A stretch of DNA of 64,000 bases from Pseudonocardia cypriaca (GCF_006717045.1 NZ_VFPH01000003.1:744001-808000); one strand, 5' to 3'; shown: positions 22,164 to 31,245, counted from the stretch's first letter. A program made the numbers and translations. Notes: generated by a model from the letters alone, not told the origin.

Positions 22164-24103
22164 CGGTCGACCCGCTCGCGCTGCAGCGCGTCCTCGACGG
22201 GAGGTGGGCGCAGGTCCGCGACGAGATCCGCGCCCAGATGGACCAGCTCGCGTTCAACCCCGACCCCAACCTCTCCACCGAGGAGTACCGCGCCCTCACC
22301 ACCGAGAACCTGCGCCTGCTCGCGGACACCGGGCGGCCACGGCAAGGCTTCGACCCGGCGTACGGGGGCGGGGGCGACGTCGGGGGTGTCGTCACCGCGT
22401 TCGCGATGCTCGGGTACGGCGACCTGTCACTGCTGGTCAAGGCCGGTGTCCAGTGGGGCCTCTTCGGCGGGGCGGTGCAGGTGCTCGGCACGCCACGCCA
22501 CCACGACCGCTACCTGAAGCCGATCATGGAGGGCGAGCTGCTCGGCTGCTTCGCGATGACCGAGACCGGCCACGGCTCGGACGTGCAGCACCTGCGCACC
22601 ACCGCCACGTACGACCCGGCCACGCGGGAGTTCGAGATCCACACCCCGGATCCGGGCGCCCGCAAGGACTACATCGGCAACGCCGCCCGGGACGGCCGGA
22701 TGGCCGTGGTCTTCGCGCAGCTCGTCACGCAGGGGCAGTCGCACGGCGTGCACGCGCTTCTGGTGCCGATCCGCGACGAGAGCGGAGCGGCGCTGCCAGG
22801 GGTCACGATCGGCGACTGCGGCCGGAAAGCGGGCCTGAACGGCGTCGACAACGGCCGGCTGACGTTCGACCACGTGCGCGTGCCGCGCGATGCGCTGCTC
22901 AACCGGTTCGGCGACGTCGCCGAGGACGGCACCTACAGCAGCTCCATCGCCAACGAGACCCGCCGGTTCTTCACGATGCTCGGCACGCTCGTCCGCGGGC
23001 GGATCAGCGTGGCGGGGGGCGCAGGCACCGCCACGCAGAAGGCGCTCGCGCTGGCCATCCGCTACGGCGCCGTGCGGCGGCAGTTCGCTGATCCCGCCAC
23101 CGGCGAGGAGGTCGTGGTGCTCGACTACCTCGTGCACCAGCGCAAGCTCCTGCCCGCGCTCGCCACCACCTACGCGCTGCACTTCGCGCAGAGCGACCTC
23201 GTCTCCGACATGCACGACCTGCAGACCCCCGGGGCCGAGGGCGACGAGTGGCGCCAGCGCGACCTGGAGACCCGCGCCGCCGGCATCAAGGCCGTGGCCA
23301 CCTGGCACGCCACCGCCACGATCCAGACCTGCCGGGAGGCGTGCGGCGGCGCCGGCTACCTCGCCGAGAACCTGCTGCCGACGCTCAAGGCCGACACCGA
23401 CGTGTTCACCACGTTCGAGGGCGACAACACCGTGCTGCTGCAGCTCGTCGCGAAGACGCTGCTGTCGGATTACGGCCGCCGCATCCGCCGGCTGGACCTG
23501 GCCGGCAAGGCCCGCTTCGCCGCCGGCCTGGTGGCCGGCGCCGTGGCCGAGCGCACCGGCCTGCGCGCCGTCGTCCGCCGCGGCGACATCCGCGACCGCG
23601 GCTACCAGCGGTGGCTGCTCGTCGAACGCGAGCAGCACCTGCTCGCGAACGCGGCGCAGCGGATGCGCAAGGCGCTCGCGCCCGGCGCCGACCAGTTCGG
23701 GATCTTCAACGGCGCCCAGGACCACCTGCTCGTCGCCGCCCGCGCCCACGTCGACCGGATCGTGTTCGACTCCTTCGCCGCCGCCGTCGACCGCACCACC
23801 GACCCGGCCGTGCGCGGCCTGCTCGCGGACGTGCTCCGGCTCTACGCGCTGTCGGTGATCGAGAACGACCGCGCGTTCTTCATCGAGCACGCATACCTGA
23901 CGCCTGGGCGGACCAAGGCCGTCACGCAGGCGGTCAACGCCCTCTGCGGGCGCCTGCGCCCGCACGCCCGCACCCTCGTCGACGGCTTCGGCATCCCGGA
24001 GACGTGGCTGGACTGCCCGCTGCTGAACGGCGAGCGCGAGCCGGGCAGCCCGATGCCGGCCCCGTCCCGCGACGAGCCGAGCGACCTCGCCTCAGTGGGC
24101 TGA
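22160..24103 (+). CDS. Acyl-CoA oxidase/dehydrogenase (ACOX-type, large)
   Basis: A 647-residue flavoprotein, longer than ordinary acyl-CoA dehydrogenases (about 380-400) and shaped like acyl-CoA oxidases. FAD-contact motifs are CFAMTETGHGSDVQHLRTTATYD and KDYIGNAARDGRMAVVFAQL. The oxidase catalytic Glu is in FTTFEGDNTVLLQL. A C-terminal helical domain (about 480-620) is present, as in oxidases. It would introduce the 2,3-double bond into acyl-CoA and pass electrons to oxygen or to ETF. With the divergent MaoC hydratase, FabG4 and FadA2 it gives a full beta-oxidation cycle. The stop overlaps that of the convergent HxlR gene by 12 nt. Confidence 0.9.
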   Translation: MTVDPLALQRVLDGRWAQVRDEIRAQMDQLAFNPDPNLSTEEYRALTTENLRLLADTGRPRQGFDPAYGGGGDVGGVVTAFAMLGYGDLSLLVKAGVQWGLFGGAVQVLGTPRHHDRYLKPIMEGELLGCFAMTETGHGSDVQHLRTTATYDPATREFEIHTPDPGARKDYIGNAARDGRMAVVFAQLVTQGQSHGVHALLVPIRDESGAALPGVTIGDCGRKAGLNGVDNGRLTFDHVRVPRDALLNRFGDVAEDGTYSSSIANETRRFFTMLGTLVRGRISVAGGAGTATQKALALAIRYGAVRRQFADPATGEEVVVLDYLVHQRKLLPALATTYALHFAQSDLVSDMHDLQTPGAEGDEWRQRDLETRAAGIKAVATWHATATIQTCREACGGAGYLAENLLPTLKADTDVFTTFEGDNTVLLQLVAKTLLSDYGRRIRRLDLAGKARFAAGLVAGAVAERTGLRAVVRRGDIRDRGYQRWLLVEREQHLLANAAQRMRKALAPGADQFGIFNGAQDHLLVAARAHVDRIVFDSFAAAVDRTTDPAVRGLLADVLRLYALSVIENDRAFFIEHAYLTPGRTKAVTQAVNALCGRLRPHARTLVDGFGIPETWLDCPLLNGEREPGSPMPAPSRDEPSDLASVG

Positions 24104-24493
24104 GACATCCCCTGCGGCCCGGTCGGCGCGCGCCTGCTGCACGTCGGGGATGTGGGTGTCGATCCACTCCAGCAGCCCGGCGAGGTGGACGGTGACCTCC
24201 TGCCCGAGGCCGGTGAGGCCGTAGGTCACCTGCGGTGGCGTGGTGGGCGCGACCTCGCGGTGCACGAAGCCGTCGGTCTCGAGCGTGCGCAGCGTCTGGG
24301 CGAGCATCTTCTCGCTCACCCCTCCGATGGCCCGGCGCAGCGCGCTGTAGCGCAGCGGGCCGGCCCGGAGGCCGACCAGCACGAGCACCGCCCACTTGCT
24401 CGTGACGTGGTCGAGCACGCCGCGCGCCGGGCACCGGCTGTCGAACACGTCACCCCGGCCCATGCTCATGGCCTCGATGACCTGCATGCTCAC
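24092..24493 (-). CDS. HxlR-family regulator
   Basis: A 133-residue winged-helix protein with the HxlR core CPARGVLDHVTSKWAVLVLVGLRAGPLRYSALRRAIGGVSEKMLAQTLRTLETDGFVHREV. The conserved N-terminal Cys is present, and this residue is redox-active in quinone-sensing members. The GTG at 24493 is preceded by GGAGG with 5 nt spacing. It is divergent from a QOR2-like oxidoreductase, the common HxlR/QorR arrangement, so it likely represses that gene until oxidised or bound by quinone or electrophile. Confidence 0.92.
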   Translation of the reverse strand: MSMQVIEAMSMGRGDVFDSRCPARGVLDHVTSKWAVLVLVGLRAGPLRYSALRRAIGGVSEKMLAQTLRTLETDGFVHREVAPTTPPQVTYGLTGLGQEVTVHLAGLLEWIDTHIPDVQQARADRAAGDVSAH

Positions 24494-24517
24494 GTCGACC
24501 TCCGGTGCTCACCTCGA

Positions 24518-24531
24518 GGTACGTACTTACC
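24518..24531. promoter_or_regulatory. Candidate HxlR operator
   Basis: GGTACGTACTTACC, containing the palindrome GTACGTAC, lies between the divergent HxlR and oxidoreductase genes. A related GTACC occurs at 24540-24544. HxlR proteins bind such GTAC-rich dyads. Confidence 0.5.
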
Positions 24532-24591
24532 AAGAGAGAGTACCGAGCATACGGTCAGTACCGTTCCAGACACCAGCGAACGGGGAGTTGC

Positions 24592-25407
24592 ATGTACGTC
24601 ATCACCGGGGTGACCGGGAAGCTCGGCCGCGTGGCCGTCGAGGACCTGCTGACGCGGGTGCCGGCCGCCGAGGTCGTCGCGGTGGCCCGCGACCCGCGCA
24701 AGGCCGCCGACCTCGCCGAGCGCGGGGTGGACGTCCGCCGCGGCGACTACGAGGACCCCACCTCCCTGCGCACGGCGTTCAGCGGCGCCGACGTCCTGCT
24801 CCTCGTCTCCTCGCCGGACATCACCCCCGGCGCACGCGCCCGCCAGCACGGCAACGCGATCGACGCCGCCGTCGCCGCCGGGGTCGGGCGGATCGTCTAC
24901 ACCAGCGCGATCGGCGCCGAGGACGGTCAGGGGTTCCTCGCCGACCACACCGCCACCGAGCGGCTGCTCGCCGAGTCGGGCCTCCCGCACACCCTGCTGC
25001 GCAACACCTTCTACATGGAGGTGCTGGTCAACCCCGGTCTTCGCGCGGCCGCCGACTCGGGCGAGCTGCTCGGCGCCGACAACGGCGTGCCGGTCAACCT
25101 CGCGACCATCGCCGACCTCGGCGTCGCCGCCTCCGTCACGGTGGACGGCGAGGGTCACGAGGGCGCGGTCTACGAGCTGCGCGGCCCGGTCTGGACGCTG
25201 GCCGACCTCGCCCGCACCGTCTCCGAGGTCTCCGGGAAGGACGTCGCCTACCGGCCGGTCCCGGTCGAGGAGCTCGGCCAAGCGGGTTTCGTCCACCAGC
25301 TGATCGCCTCGGGGCTCTTCTCCGAACCGTCCGCGGACCTGGAGAAGCTGCTCGGCCGCCCAGCAGTGGGACTGCGCGCGGCCGTCGAGGCCGCGCTGGG
25401 TTCCTGA
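24592..25407 (+). CDS. QOR2-like NAD(P)H:quinone oxidoreductase (NmrA family)
   Basis: A 271-residue atypical SDR. The cofactor motif TGVTGKLGR lies at the N-terminus, followed by VVAVARDPRKA, VYTSAIGAED and TERLLAESGLPHTLLRNTFYMEVL. This layout matches YtfG/QOR2, a one-domain NADPH:quinone reductase. It starts at ATG 24592 behind GGGGAG. A divergent HxlR regulator makes a quinone or electrophile detoxification unit. It ends 5 nt before the stop of the convergent VOC gene. Confidence 0.9.
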   Translation: MYVITGVTGKLGRVAVEDLLTRVPAAEVVAVARDPRKAADLAERGVDVRRGDYEDPTSLRTAFSGADVLLLVSSPDITPGARARQHGNAIDAAVAAGVGRIVYTSAIGAEDGQGFLADHTATERLLAESGLPHTLLRNTFYMEVLVNPGLRAAADSGELLGADNGVPVNLATIADLGVAASVTVDGEGHEGAVYELRGPVWTLADLARTVSEVSGKDVAYRPVPVEELGQAGFVHQLIASGLFSEPSADLEKLLGRPAVGLRAAVEAALGS

Positions 25408-25412
25408 CGGGT

Positions 25413-25832
25413 TCAGGACTCCCCGGGGCGGTGGGTGCCGAAGGTCCACTCCACCCCCTCGGGGTCGACCACCCGGCAGCGGTAGCTGCCCCACTCGTTC
25501 CCATCGGGCGTCCACACGGTCGTCGCGCCCGCTGCGGCCGCGGTCGCGTGGACGGCGTCGACGTCGGCCGGTTCCGCGACGGTGACGTAGAGGCCGATGC
25601 CGCAGGTGTCGCCCTTGCGCGGCGGCCGCTCGTAGCCGTCGCGGTCGCTGAACACCACGATCGCGGCGTCGCCCCGGCGCAGCTCCGCGTGGGCGATGCC
25701 GCCCTCGTCGTCCGGGAACGACATGGTGGTGGTGAAGCCGAAGGCCCGTTCCAGCCAGGCGACCGCGGCGGGCGCGTCGCGGTAGCCGAGGTAGGCGTGC
25801 AGGTCGGCGGGGCGGGTGGTCGTCTCGGTCAT
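25413..25832 (-). CDS. VOC/glyoxalase-family protein
   Basis: A 139-residue protein with paired beta-alpha-beta-beta-beta units: LGYRDAPAAVAWLERAFGFTTTMSFPDDEGGIAHAELRRGDAAIVVFS, then GIGLYVTVAEPADVDAVHATAAAAGA and VVDPEGVEWTFGTH. His (AHAEL) and the final Glu (GVEWTFG) are typical metal ligands. The family covers glyoxalases, dioxygenases and resistance proteins. It lies 25 nt downstream of the GMC gene in the same direction, so it may be the last gene of the sugar operon. Its specific function is unknown. Confidence 0.85.
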   Translation of the reverse strand: MTETTTRPADLHAYLGYRDAPAAVAWLERAFGFTTTMSFPDDEGGIAHAELRRGDAAIVVFSDRDGYERPPRKGDTCGIGLYVTVAEPADVDAVHATAAAAGATTVWTPDGNEWGSYRCRVVDPEGVEWTFGTHRPGES

Positions 25833-25857
25833 GCACCGACGATCTCGTCCGCAACGG

Positions 25858-28146
25858 TCACTTCCCGTCCTGAATCCGAACCGCCGCCTGCGCGACCGCG
25901 CCGCCCAGTGCGCGCACCAGCTGCTCCGTGGCGCGCGCCGTCAGCGCCATCAGCGTCAGGTGCGGGTTCACGCCGACGCAGGTCGGGAACACGGCGCCGC
26001 TGAAGACGTGGAGCCCCGGCGTGTCGTGCACCTGCAGGTCCGGGCCGACCACGGAGGTGCGCGGGTCCTCGCCCATCCGCGCGCCGCCGAGGTCGTGGCT
26101 GCTCGCCACGCCGCGGTAGCGGGGGCCGTTCCAGGTGAGCGTGGCGCCCATCCGCCGCAGGATCCGGTCGCACTGCTGCTGCATGAAGTCCTGCAGGCGG
26201 TGCTCGTTCTCGCGCATGTCGGTGGTGACCCGCAGCACCGGCAGGCCCAGGCCGCTGCGGTCGCGGTGGCGGGGGTCGAGGTCGAGGAAGTCGGTCGTGT
26301 ACGACAGCGAGTCGGGCTGGATGCGCACGGCGGCGACGTGCTGCCAGCCGCGCAGGTGTTCCTGGTAGCGCGGCCCCCAGCTCGGGACGCCGGGCGGCAG
26401 CGGGTCGCGGGCGATCTGCAGCGGCAGCTGCTGGTTCTCGACGTTCAGGCTGGCCCCGCCGACGAACCCGTGCGCCACGCCGTCGAAGCCCACCGCGTCG
26501 AAGTCGTCGAGCGTGACCATCTGCGCGGCCGGGCCGGTGTGGGCGTTGAACACCGTGTCCGGGAACCAGCCGTACACGTCGCCCCACTGCTTGACCATGA
26601 AGTGCGCGCCGAGCTGTCCGGTGGAACCCCCCAGTCCACCGGACAGCATCAGCAGCCGCACCGTCTCGAACGTGTACGCCGCGACGATCACGGTCCGGGC
26701 GCGGAACGTGCGCACCACGCCGAGCGGGTCGACGTACTCCACGCCGTCCGCGTGGCCGTCCGCGTCGGTGAGCAGCCGCAGCACGCGGCAGTGCGTGCGC
26801 AGGTCCAGCCGGCCGGTCGCCAGCGCCTGCGGCACCGAGGTCAGCCCCGGGTTCCAGCGGTCGTCGTGGAACGACCCGAACCCCGCGCTCCACGGGTGGT
26901 AGCGGGTGGCCGGCAGGCCGTTGTAGGGCACGCTGTTGACGCACACCGGCGTCGGGTGCGGGTGCAGTCCCAGCGCACGGCCGGCCTCGGTGAACAGCAG
27001 GCCCTTGGTCGTCGGGCGCAGCGGCGGTATCGGGTAGTCGGTGGACCGCGGGACGAACGGGTTGCCGTGCCGGTCGCCCGCCACACCCGCGATCCGCTCG
27101 CAGAGGTCGTAGTACGGCTCGAGGTCGGCGTAGGTCACCGGCCAGTCGACGAGCGTCGAGTGCTCGGGCAGCACGTCCGCGCCCCAGCGCTCCAGGACGT
27201 GCGTGCGGAACGCGAAGTGGTGCGGGTGCATCCGGCGCAGCGCCCCGCCCCAGTGCACGATCGAGCCGCCGACGCCGTTCATCATCCGGCCGAGGCTGAA
27301 CGGGATCGGCCGGGTCGGCCCTCCCTCGTCGCGCCGCCAGGTCGGGGCCTCGGCGAGGTACTTCGGGCCCATGTCGCCGCGGCAGTAGTAGGCCGCCGAC
27401 AGCTCGTCGGGGTGGTAGTCGCCGCGGTGGCGCCAGCCGCCCGCCTCGAACCCCACGACCCGCAGCCCGGCGTCCACCAGCAGCGCCGACACGAACGCGC
27501 CCACCGCGCCCATCCCGACGACCACCACGTCCGCGGGCCCAGGCGGTTCGACGGCCGCGCGCTGCGGGTCGTAGCCGGGGATCTCCGGCGGCGGTTCCTC
27601 GGCCGCCCCGCCGAGCCGGTAGCCGGCGTCGGCGAGCGCCCTGACCTCGCCGCCCCTCGTCACGGGCTCGGGGCTCAGGTGGTCATCGGCCGCGTGCTCC
27701 AGCCAGACCCCGGGGTGGCCGAGGAACCGCCAGCCGCCGCGGTCGCGGTTGCCGCCGTGCGCCGGGTCGGCGAAGAGGCCCTCCTGCAGGTGCGCTCGCA
27801 GCCGGCAGAAGAAGCCGTGCTGCTCGGGCACGTGGAAGCCGGGCAGGCGCGCGGCCTCCAGCCCGGCGACGAGCTCGTCCTGCTCCTCGGGCGCGCAGTC
27901 GGCGAAGCCGCGGCCGTGGGCGCCGCGGGCCGCGCGGTCGAGCGCCGCCAGCCCCAGGTGGTAGGCATCGCGCAGGTGCTGATCCGGCCCGGCGAGGGCC
28001 CGGTCCAGGTACGTGACGGCGCCCAGCGCCACCGCGCCGGGCCAGTCCTCGCCCGGCGGGAACATCCGCTCGAACACCGCGGCGACCGTGCGGGCCTCGT
28101 ACGGGTTGAGGCTGACCAGCCCGTCACGGTCCGGGTCGACCGTCAT
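25858..28146 (-). CDS. Gluconate 2-dehydrogenase subunit 3 domain fused to a GMC oxidoreductase
   Basis: A 762-residue flavoprotein built from two normally separate subunits. Residues 1-170 match gluconate 2-dehydrogenase subunit 3 (LNPYEARTVAAVFERMFPP, DRGGWRFLGHPGVWLEH). From about 205 the GMC FAD domain starts with VVVVGMGAVGAF (Gly211, Gly213, Gly216). It continues with MMNGVGGSIVHWGGALRRMHP and ends with SSHDLGGARMGEDP and VGVNPHLTLMALTARA, which carry the catalytic His region. No twin-arginine signal is visible, so it may be cytoplasmic. It probably oxidises a sugar or sugar acid. Its start lies inside the end of the upstream dehydratase gene (ATGA). The electron acceptor is unknown, since no cytochrome subunit gene is adjacent. 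Confidence 0.9.
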   Translation of the reverse strand: MTVDPDRDGLVSLNPYEARTVAAVFERMFPPGEDWPGAVALGAVTYLDRALAGPDQHLRDAYHLGLAALDRAARGAHGRGFADCAPEEQDELVAGLEAARLPGFHVPEQHGFFCRLRAHLQEGLFADPAHGGNRDRGGWRFLGHPGVWLEHAADDHLSPEPVTRGGEVRALADAGYRLGGAAEEPPPEIPGYDPQRAAVEPPGPADVVVVGMGAVGAFVSALLVDAGLRVVGFEAGGWRHRGDYHPDELSAAYYCRGDMGPKYLAEAPTWRRDEGGPTRPIPFSLGRMMNGVGGSIVHWGGALRRMHPHHFAFRTHVLERWGADVLPEHSTLVDWPVTYADLEPYYDLCERIAGVAGDRHGNPFVPRSTDYPIPPLRPTTKGLLFTEAGRALGLHPHPTPVCVNSVPYNGLPATRYHPWSAGFGSFHDDRWNPGLTSVPQALATGRLDLRTHCRVLRLLTDADGHADGVEYVDPLGVVRTFRARTVIVAAYTFETVRLLMLSGGLGGSTGQLGAHFMVKQWGDVYGWFPDTVFNAHTGPAAQMVTLDDFDAVGFDGVAHGFVGGASLNVENQQLPLQIARDPLPPGVPSWGPRYQEHLRGWQHVAAVRIQPDSLSYTTDFLDLDPRHRDRSGLGLPVLRVTTDMRENEHRLQDFMQQQCDRILRRMGATLTWNGPRYRGVASSHDLGGARMGEDPRTSVVGPDLQVHDTPGLHVFSGAVFPTCVGVNPHLTLMALTARATEQLVRALGGAVAQAAVRIQDGK

Positions 28147-29246
28147 GCCGCGGTGCCGCCGATCCGGTGCGGGCGCAGGGCGTCGAAGTCGAACTCCAGG
28201 CCGTGGCCCGGCCGTTCGGGCGCGACCGCGACGCCGTCCTCGACCCGCATCGGTTCGGCGAGGTAGGCCTCGAGCCCGAACCCGTGCGCCTCCATGTACG
28301 TGCGGTTCGGAGCGGCGGCCATCAGGTGCACCGTGAGGTCGTGCGCGCCGTGCGAGGTGACGGGGAGGTTGTGCGCCTCGGCGAGCGCGGCGACCTTGCG
28401 GAACACGGTCATCCCGCCGACGTTGCACACGTCCGGCTCCGGGAAGGTCACCGCACCGGCCTCCATGACGTGGCGGAACTCGTAGAGCGTGTGCAGGTTC
28501 TCGCCCGCCGCAACCGGCAGCCCGCCGTCGCGCAGCACGCGAACGTGCCCGGCGACGTCGTCGGGGATGACCGGCTCCTCCAGCCACACCAGGTCGAACC
28601 CGGCGAGCGCCCTGGCCACCTTCACGGCCTGGTCGGCCGACCACTTCATGTTCGCGTCGACCATCAGCGGGAAGCCGTCGCCGAGGTGCTCGCGCATCCG
28701 CCGCACCCGTTCGACGTCCTCGCGCCAGTCGGCGCGCCCGACCTTCATCTTGATCGCCCGGAAGCCGTGCTCGCGGAACCGGTCGGCCTGCTCCAGCAGC
28801 TGCTCCACCGGGAAGTCCAGGTCGATCCCGCCCGCGTACACCGGCACGCGCGGGTCGTAGCCGCCGAAGAAGCGCCACAGCGGCTGCCCGGCGCGGCGGG
28901 CCCGCAGGTCCCACAGCGCGATGTCGACGGCCGAGATCGCCGAGGTGGCGTGCCCACCGCGGCCCGCGTAGTGCAGCGCCCACCACATCCGCTGCCAGAC
29001 GTGCTCGGTGCGGTCGACGTCCTCGCCGGTGACGACCGGCGCGAGGTAGCGGTCGACCAGCACGGCGAACGCCTCGGCCCCGGAGTTGACCGCGTAGGTG
29101 TAGCCGAGCCCGGTGGCGCCGTCGGAGTCCTCGACGCGCACGGTGACCAGCTCGAAGTGGGGGATCACCCCGTGCGTCGAGTCGGTGAGCACCACCGGGA
29201 GCGGCACCTGGTAGAAGTCGGTCGAGACGGTGGCCACGACGGGCAA
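28143..29246 (-). CDS. Enolase-superfamily acid-sugar dehydratase (mandelate racemase subgroup)
   Basis: A 367-residue protein with an N-terminal capping domain and a TIM barrel. The KxK motif is AIKMKVG. Metal ligands are in MVDANMKW (Asp), VWLEEP (Glu) and VAAGENLH (Glu). The His base is in VTSHGAHDL. This set marks the mandelate racemase/muconate lactonizing subgroup, which mostly dehydrates aldonic or aldaric acids. Between a sugar ABC transporter and a GMC oxidase, it most likely removes water from an aldonate made by the GMC enzyme (inference). The exact acid sugar cannot be read from the sequence. It is separated by 17 nt from the permease gene. Confidence 0.9.
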   Translation of the reverse strand: MPVVATVSTDFYQVPLPVVLTDSTHGVIPHFELVTVRVEDSDGATGLGYTYAVNSGAEAFAVLVDRYLAPVVTGEDVDRTEHVWQRMWWALHYAGRGGHATSAISAVDIALWDLRARRAGQPLWRFFGGYDPRVPVYAGGIDLDFPVEQLLEQADRFREHGFRAIKMKVGRADWREDVERVRRMREHLGDGFPLMVDANMKWSADQAVKVARALAGFDLVWLEEPVIPDDVAGHVRVLRDGGLPVAAGENLHTLYEFRHVMEAGAVTFPEPDVCNVGGMTVFRKVAALAEAHNLPVTSHGAHDLTVHLMAAAPNRTYMEAHGFGLEAYLAEPMRVEDGVAVAPERPGHGLEFDFDALRPHRIGGTAA

Positions 29247-29263
29247 CTGGGCTCCTCGCTAGG

Positions 29264-30241
29264 TCAGGCGGGCGCGGACGTGCGGCCGCGGCGGGTGAGT
29301 CGCACCTGCAGGAGCACCACCGCGAGCAGGAAGGCGCCGCGGATCACCGACTCCCAGTACGAGCTGATCTGGATCCCGCCCCTGCTGTTCTCGAACACGA
29401 TGAGGTTGAAGATCAGCTGCAGCAGCAGGACACCGACGAGCGTGCCGAACACCGACCCGACGCCGCCGGTCAGCAGCGTGCCCCCGACCACGACGGCGGC
29501 GATCGCCGTGAGCTCCCAGCCCTGCCCGGCCGCGGCGTCCACGGAGGCGCTCTGCGCGGCGAGGAAGGCGCCCGCGATGCCGGCGAGCGCGCCGGACAGG
29601 ACGTAGACGGCGAACTTGGTGCGGTCGACCGGCAGGCCCATCAGCCGGGCGGCCTCCTCGTTGCCACCGGTGGCGAGCACGTTGCGGCCGAAGTCGGTGC
29701 TGTGCAGCGCGAGCGCACCGAGGGCGAACAGCGCCGCGACGAGCCAGAACGCGACCGGCACCCCGAACAGGCGCCACGCCCCGAAGTCGGTGAACCCCGC
29801 GGACGGGTCGGCGACCGCTGAGCGCGCGTCGGCGAGGTAGAGCGCCAACCCGCGCGCGACGAGCAGGGTCGCGAGCGTCACCAGGAACGGGGCGAGCCGG
29901 TAGCGGGCCACGAGCACGCCGTTGACCGCCCCCACCGCGGCCCCGACGGCCAGTGCCGCCAGCATCGCGGGCAGCAGGCCCGCCCCGCTGAGCTGCGCGG
30001 CCACGACCCCGCCGAGGGCGACCACCGACCCGACCGACAGATCGATCCCGCCGGTCATGATCACGAAGCACATCCCGAGCGCGACGAGGGCGTACTTGGC
30101 GTCGTCGGCGAGAACGCTCTGCACGTTGAAGCCGGTGGCGAAGTTCTCGCCGTAGCGCAGCGCACCGAACACGACGAGGGCGACCAGTGCGATCAGCGCG
30201 CCCTGTTGCTGCAGCAGCCGGGCGAGCGAACGGGTGGACAT
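29264..30241 (-). CDS. Sugar ABC transporter permease 2 (YjfF-like)
   Basis: A 325-residue permease with eight to ten helices of the ribose/galactofuranose type (BPD_transp_2). The signature is FVIMTGGIDLSVGSVVALGGVVAAQL, and a second conserved segment is NVLATGGNEEAARLMGLPVDRTKFAVYVLSGALAG. It is the second of two different permeases, as in the YtfQRT-YjfF transporter. It forms the membrane channel with the next gene product. The start ATG 30241 is 9 nt after the first permease gene. Confidence 0.92.
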   Translation of the reverse strand: MSTRSLARLLQQQGALIALVALVVFGALRYGENFATGFNVQSVLADDAKYALVALGMCFVIMTGGIDLSVGSVVALGGVVAAQLSGAGLLPAMLAALAVGAAVGAVNGVLVARYRLAPFLVTLATLLVARGLALYLADARSAVADPSAGFTDFGAWRLFGVPVAFWLVAALFALGALALHSTDFGRNVLATGGNEEAARLMGLPVDRTKFAVYVLSGALAGIAGAFLAAQSASVDAAAGQGWELTAIAAVVVGGTLLTGGVGSVFGTLVGVLLLQLIFNLIVFENSRGGIQISSYWESVIRGAFLLAVVLLQVRLTRRGRTSAPA

Positions 30242-30249
30242 CGATCCTC

Positions 30250-31245
30250 CTACCGGCTGCGCAGCTGCACGAACAGGGCGATCACGATGACCACCCCGGT
30301 GACGATCTGCGCGATCTCCCGCGGCGCGCCCTGTGCGACCAGCGTGTTCTGCAGCAGCCGCAGCATCACGGCACCGACGAGCGTGCCGATCACCGAGATC
30401 CGGCCGCCGGTGAGCGGCGTGCCGGACACGGCGACCGCCGCGATCGCGTCCAGCTCCACGCCGAGCCCGACGTTGTTGGCGTCGGACGCGCTCGTGATGC
30501 CGATGACGACGAGGCCGACCAGCCCGGCGAGCGTGCTGCAGGTGACGTACGCGGCCATCCGCACCCGGCCGGTGCGGACTCCCGCCAGCCGGGCCGCCGC
30601 CGGGTTGCCACCGGTGGCGAGCAGCGTGCGGCCGTACGCGGTGTAGCGCACCACGAACCACAGCGCTGCCGCGACGACGGCCATCAGCACCACCGGCATC
30701 GGGATGCCCGCGATCCGGCCCAGCCCGAGGAACTGGAAGGACGGGTCGCGGAAGCCGATGAGCTGCCCGCCGGACAGCAGCTGCGCGATGCCCCGCCCGG
30801 CGATGAACAGGATCAGCGTCGCGATGATCGGCTGCACCGCGAACCGGACGACGAGCGTGCCGTTGGCCAGCCCGCACACCGCGGCCGCGAGCACCGCCAG
30901 CAGCACCGCCACCGCAGGCCCGGCGCCCGCGAGCAGCATGAGCGCCCCGACCTGACCGGCGATCGCCATCACCGACCCGACCGACAGGTCGATCCCGGCC
31001 ACCGCGATCACCAGCGCCATCCCCAGCGCGACGATCGCGACCGGCGCCGCCTGCCGCAGCTGGACGTCGACCAGCGACTGCACCGTCAGGAAGTTCGGCG
31101 TGAATGCCACGTTGAACGCGAACAGCAGCACCAGCAGGATCCCCGCGCCGTACTCGCGCGCAACGCCTGCCCACGACCGCCCGCGGGACGGCCGGGTGGG
31201 CGGGACGGCCGGCTCGGGCGGGCGGGAGGTCGTGACCTCAGCCAT
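30250..31245 (-). CDS. Sugar ABC transporter permease 1 (YtfT-like)
   Basis: A 331-residue permease with the same family core (VIAVAGIDLSVGSVMAIAGQVGALML and LLATGGNPAAARLAGVRTGRVRMAAYVTCSTLAG). The N-terminal 30 residues are polar and proline-rich before TM1. It pairs with the YjfF-like permease into a heterodimer, matching the two-permease layout of galactofuranose importers. Its start overlaps the ATPase gene by 8 nt. Confidence 0.92.
   Translation of the reverse strand: MAEVTTSRPPEPAVPPTRPSRGRSWAGVAREYGAGILLVLLFAFNVAFTPNFLTVQSLVDVQLRQAAPVAIVALGMALVIAVAGIDLSVGSVMAIAGQVGALMLLAGAGPAVAVLLAVLAAAVCGLANGTLVVRFAVQPIIATLILFIAGRGIAQLLSGGQLIGFRDPSFQFLGLGRIAGIPMPVVLMAVVAAALWFVVRYTAYGRTLLATGGNPAAARLAGVRTGRVRMAAYVTCSTLAGLVGLVVIGITSASDANNVGLGVELDAIAAVAVSGTPLTGGRISVIGTLVGAVMLRLLQNTLVAQGAPREIAQIVTGVVIVIALFVQLRSR

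Noticed and set aside
28143..29246. Naming the dehydratase as galactonate or talarate dehydratase
   Set aside because: The visible motifs define only the mandelate racemase subgroup; the specificity residues could not be assigned.
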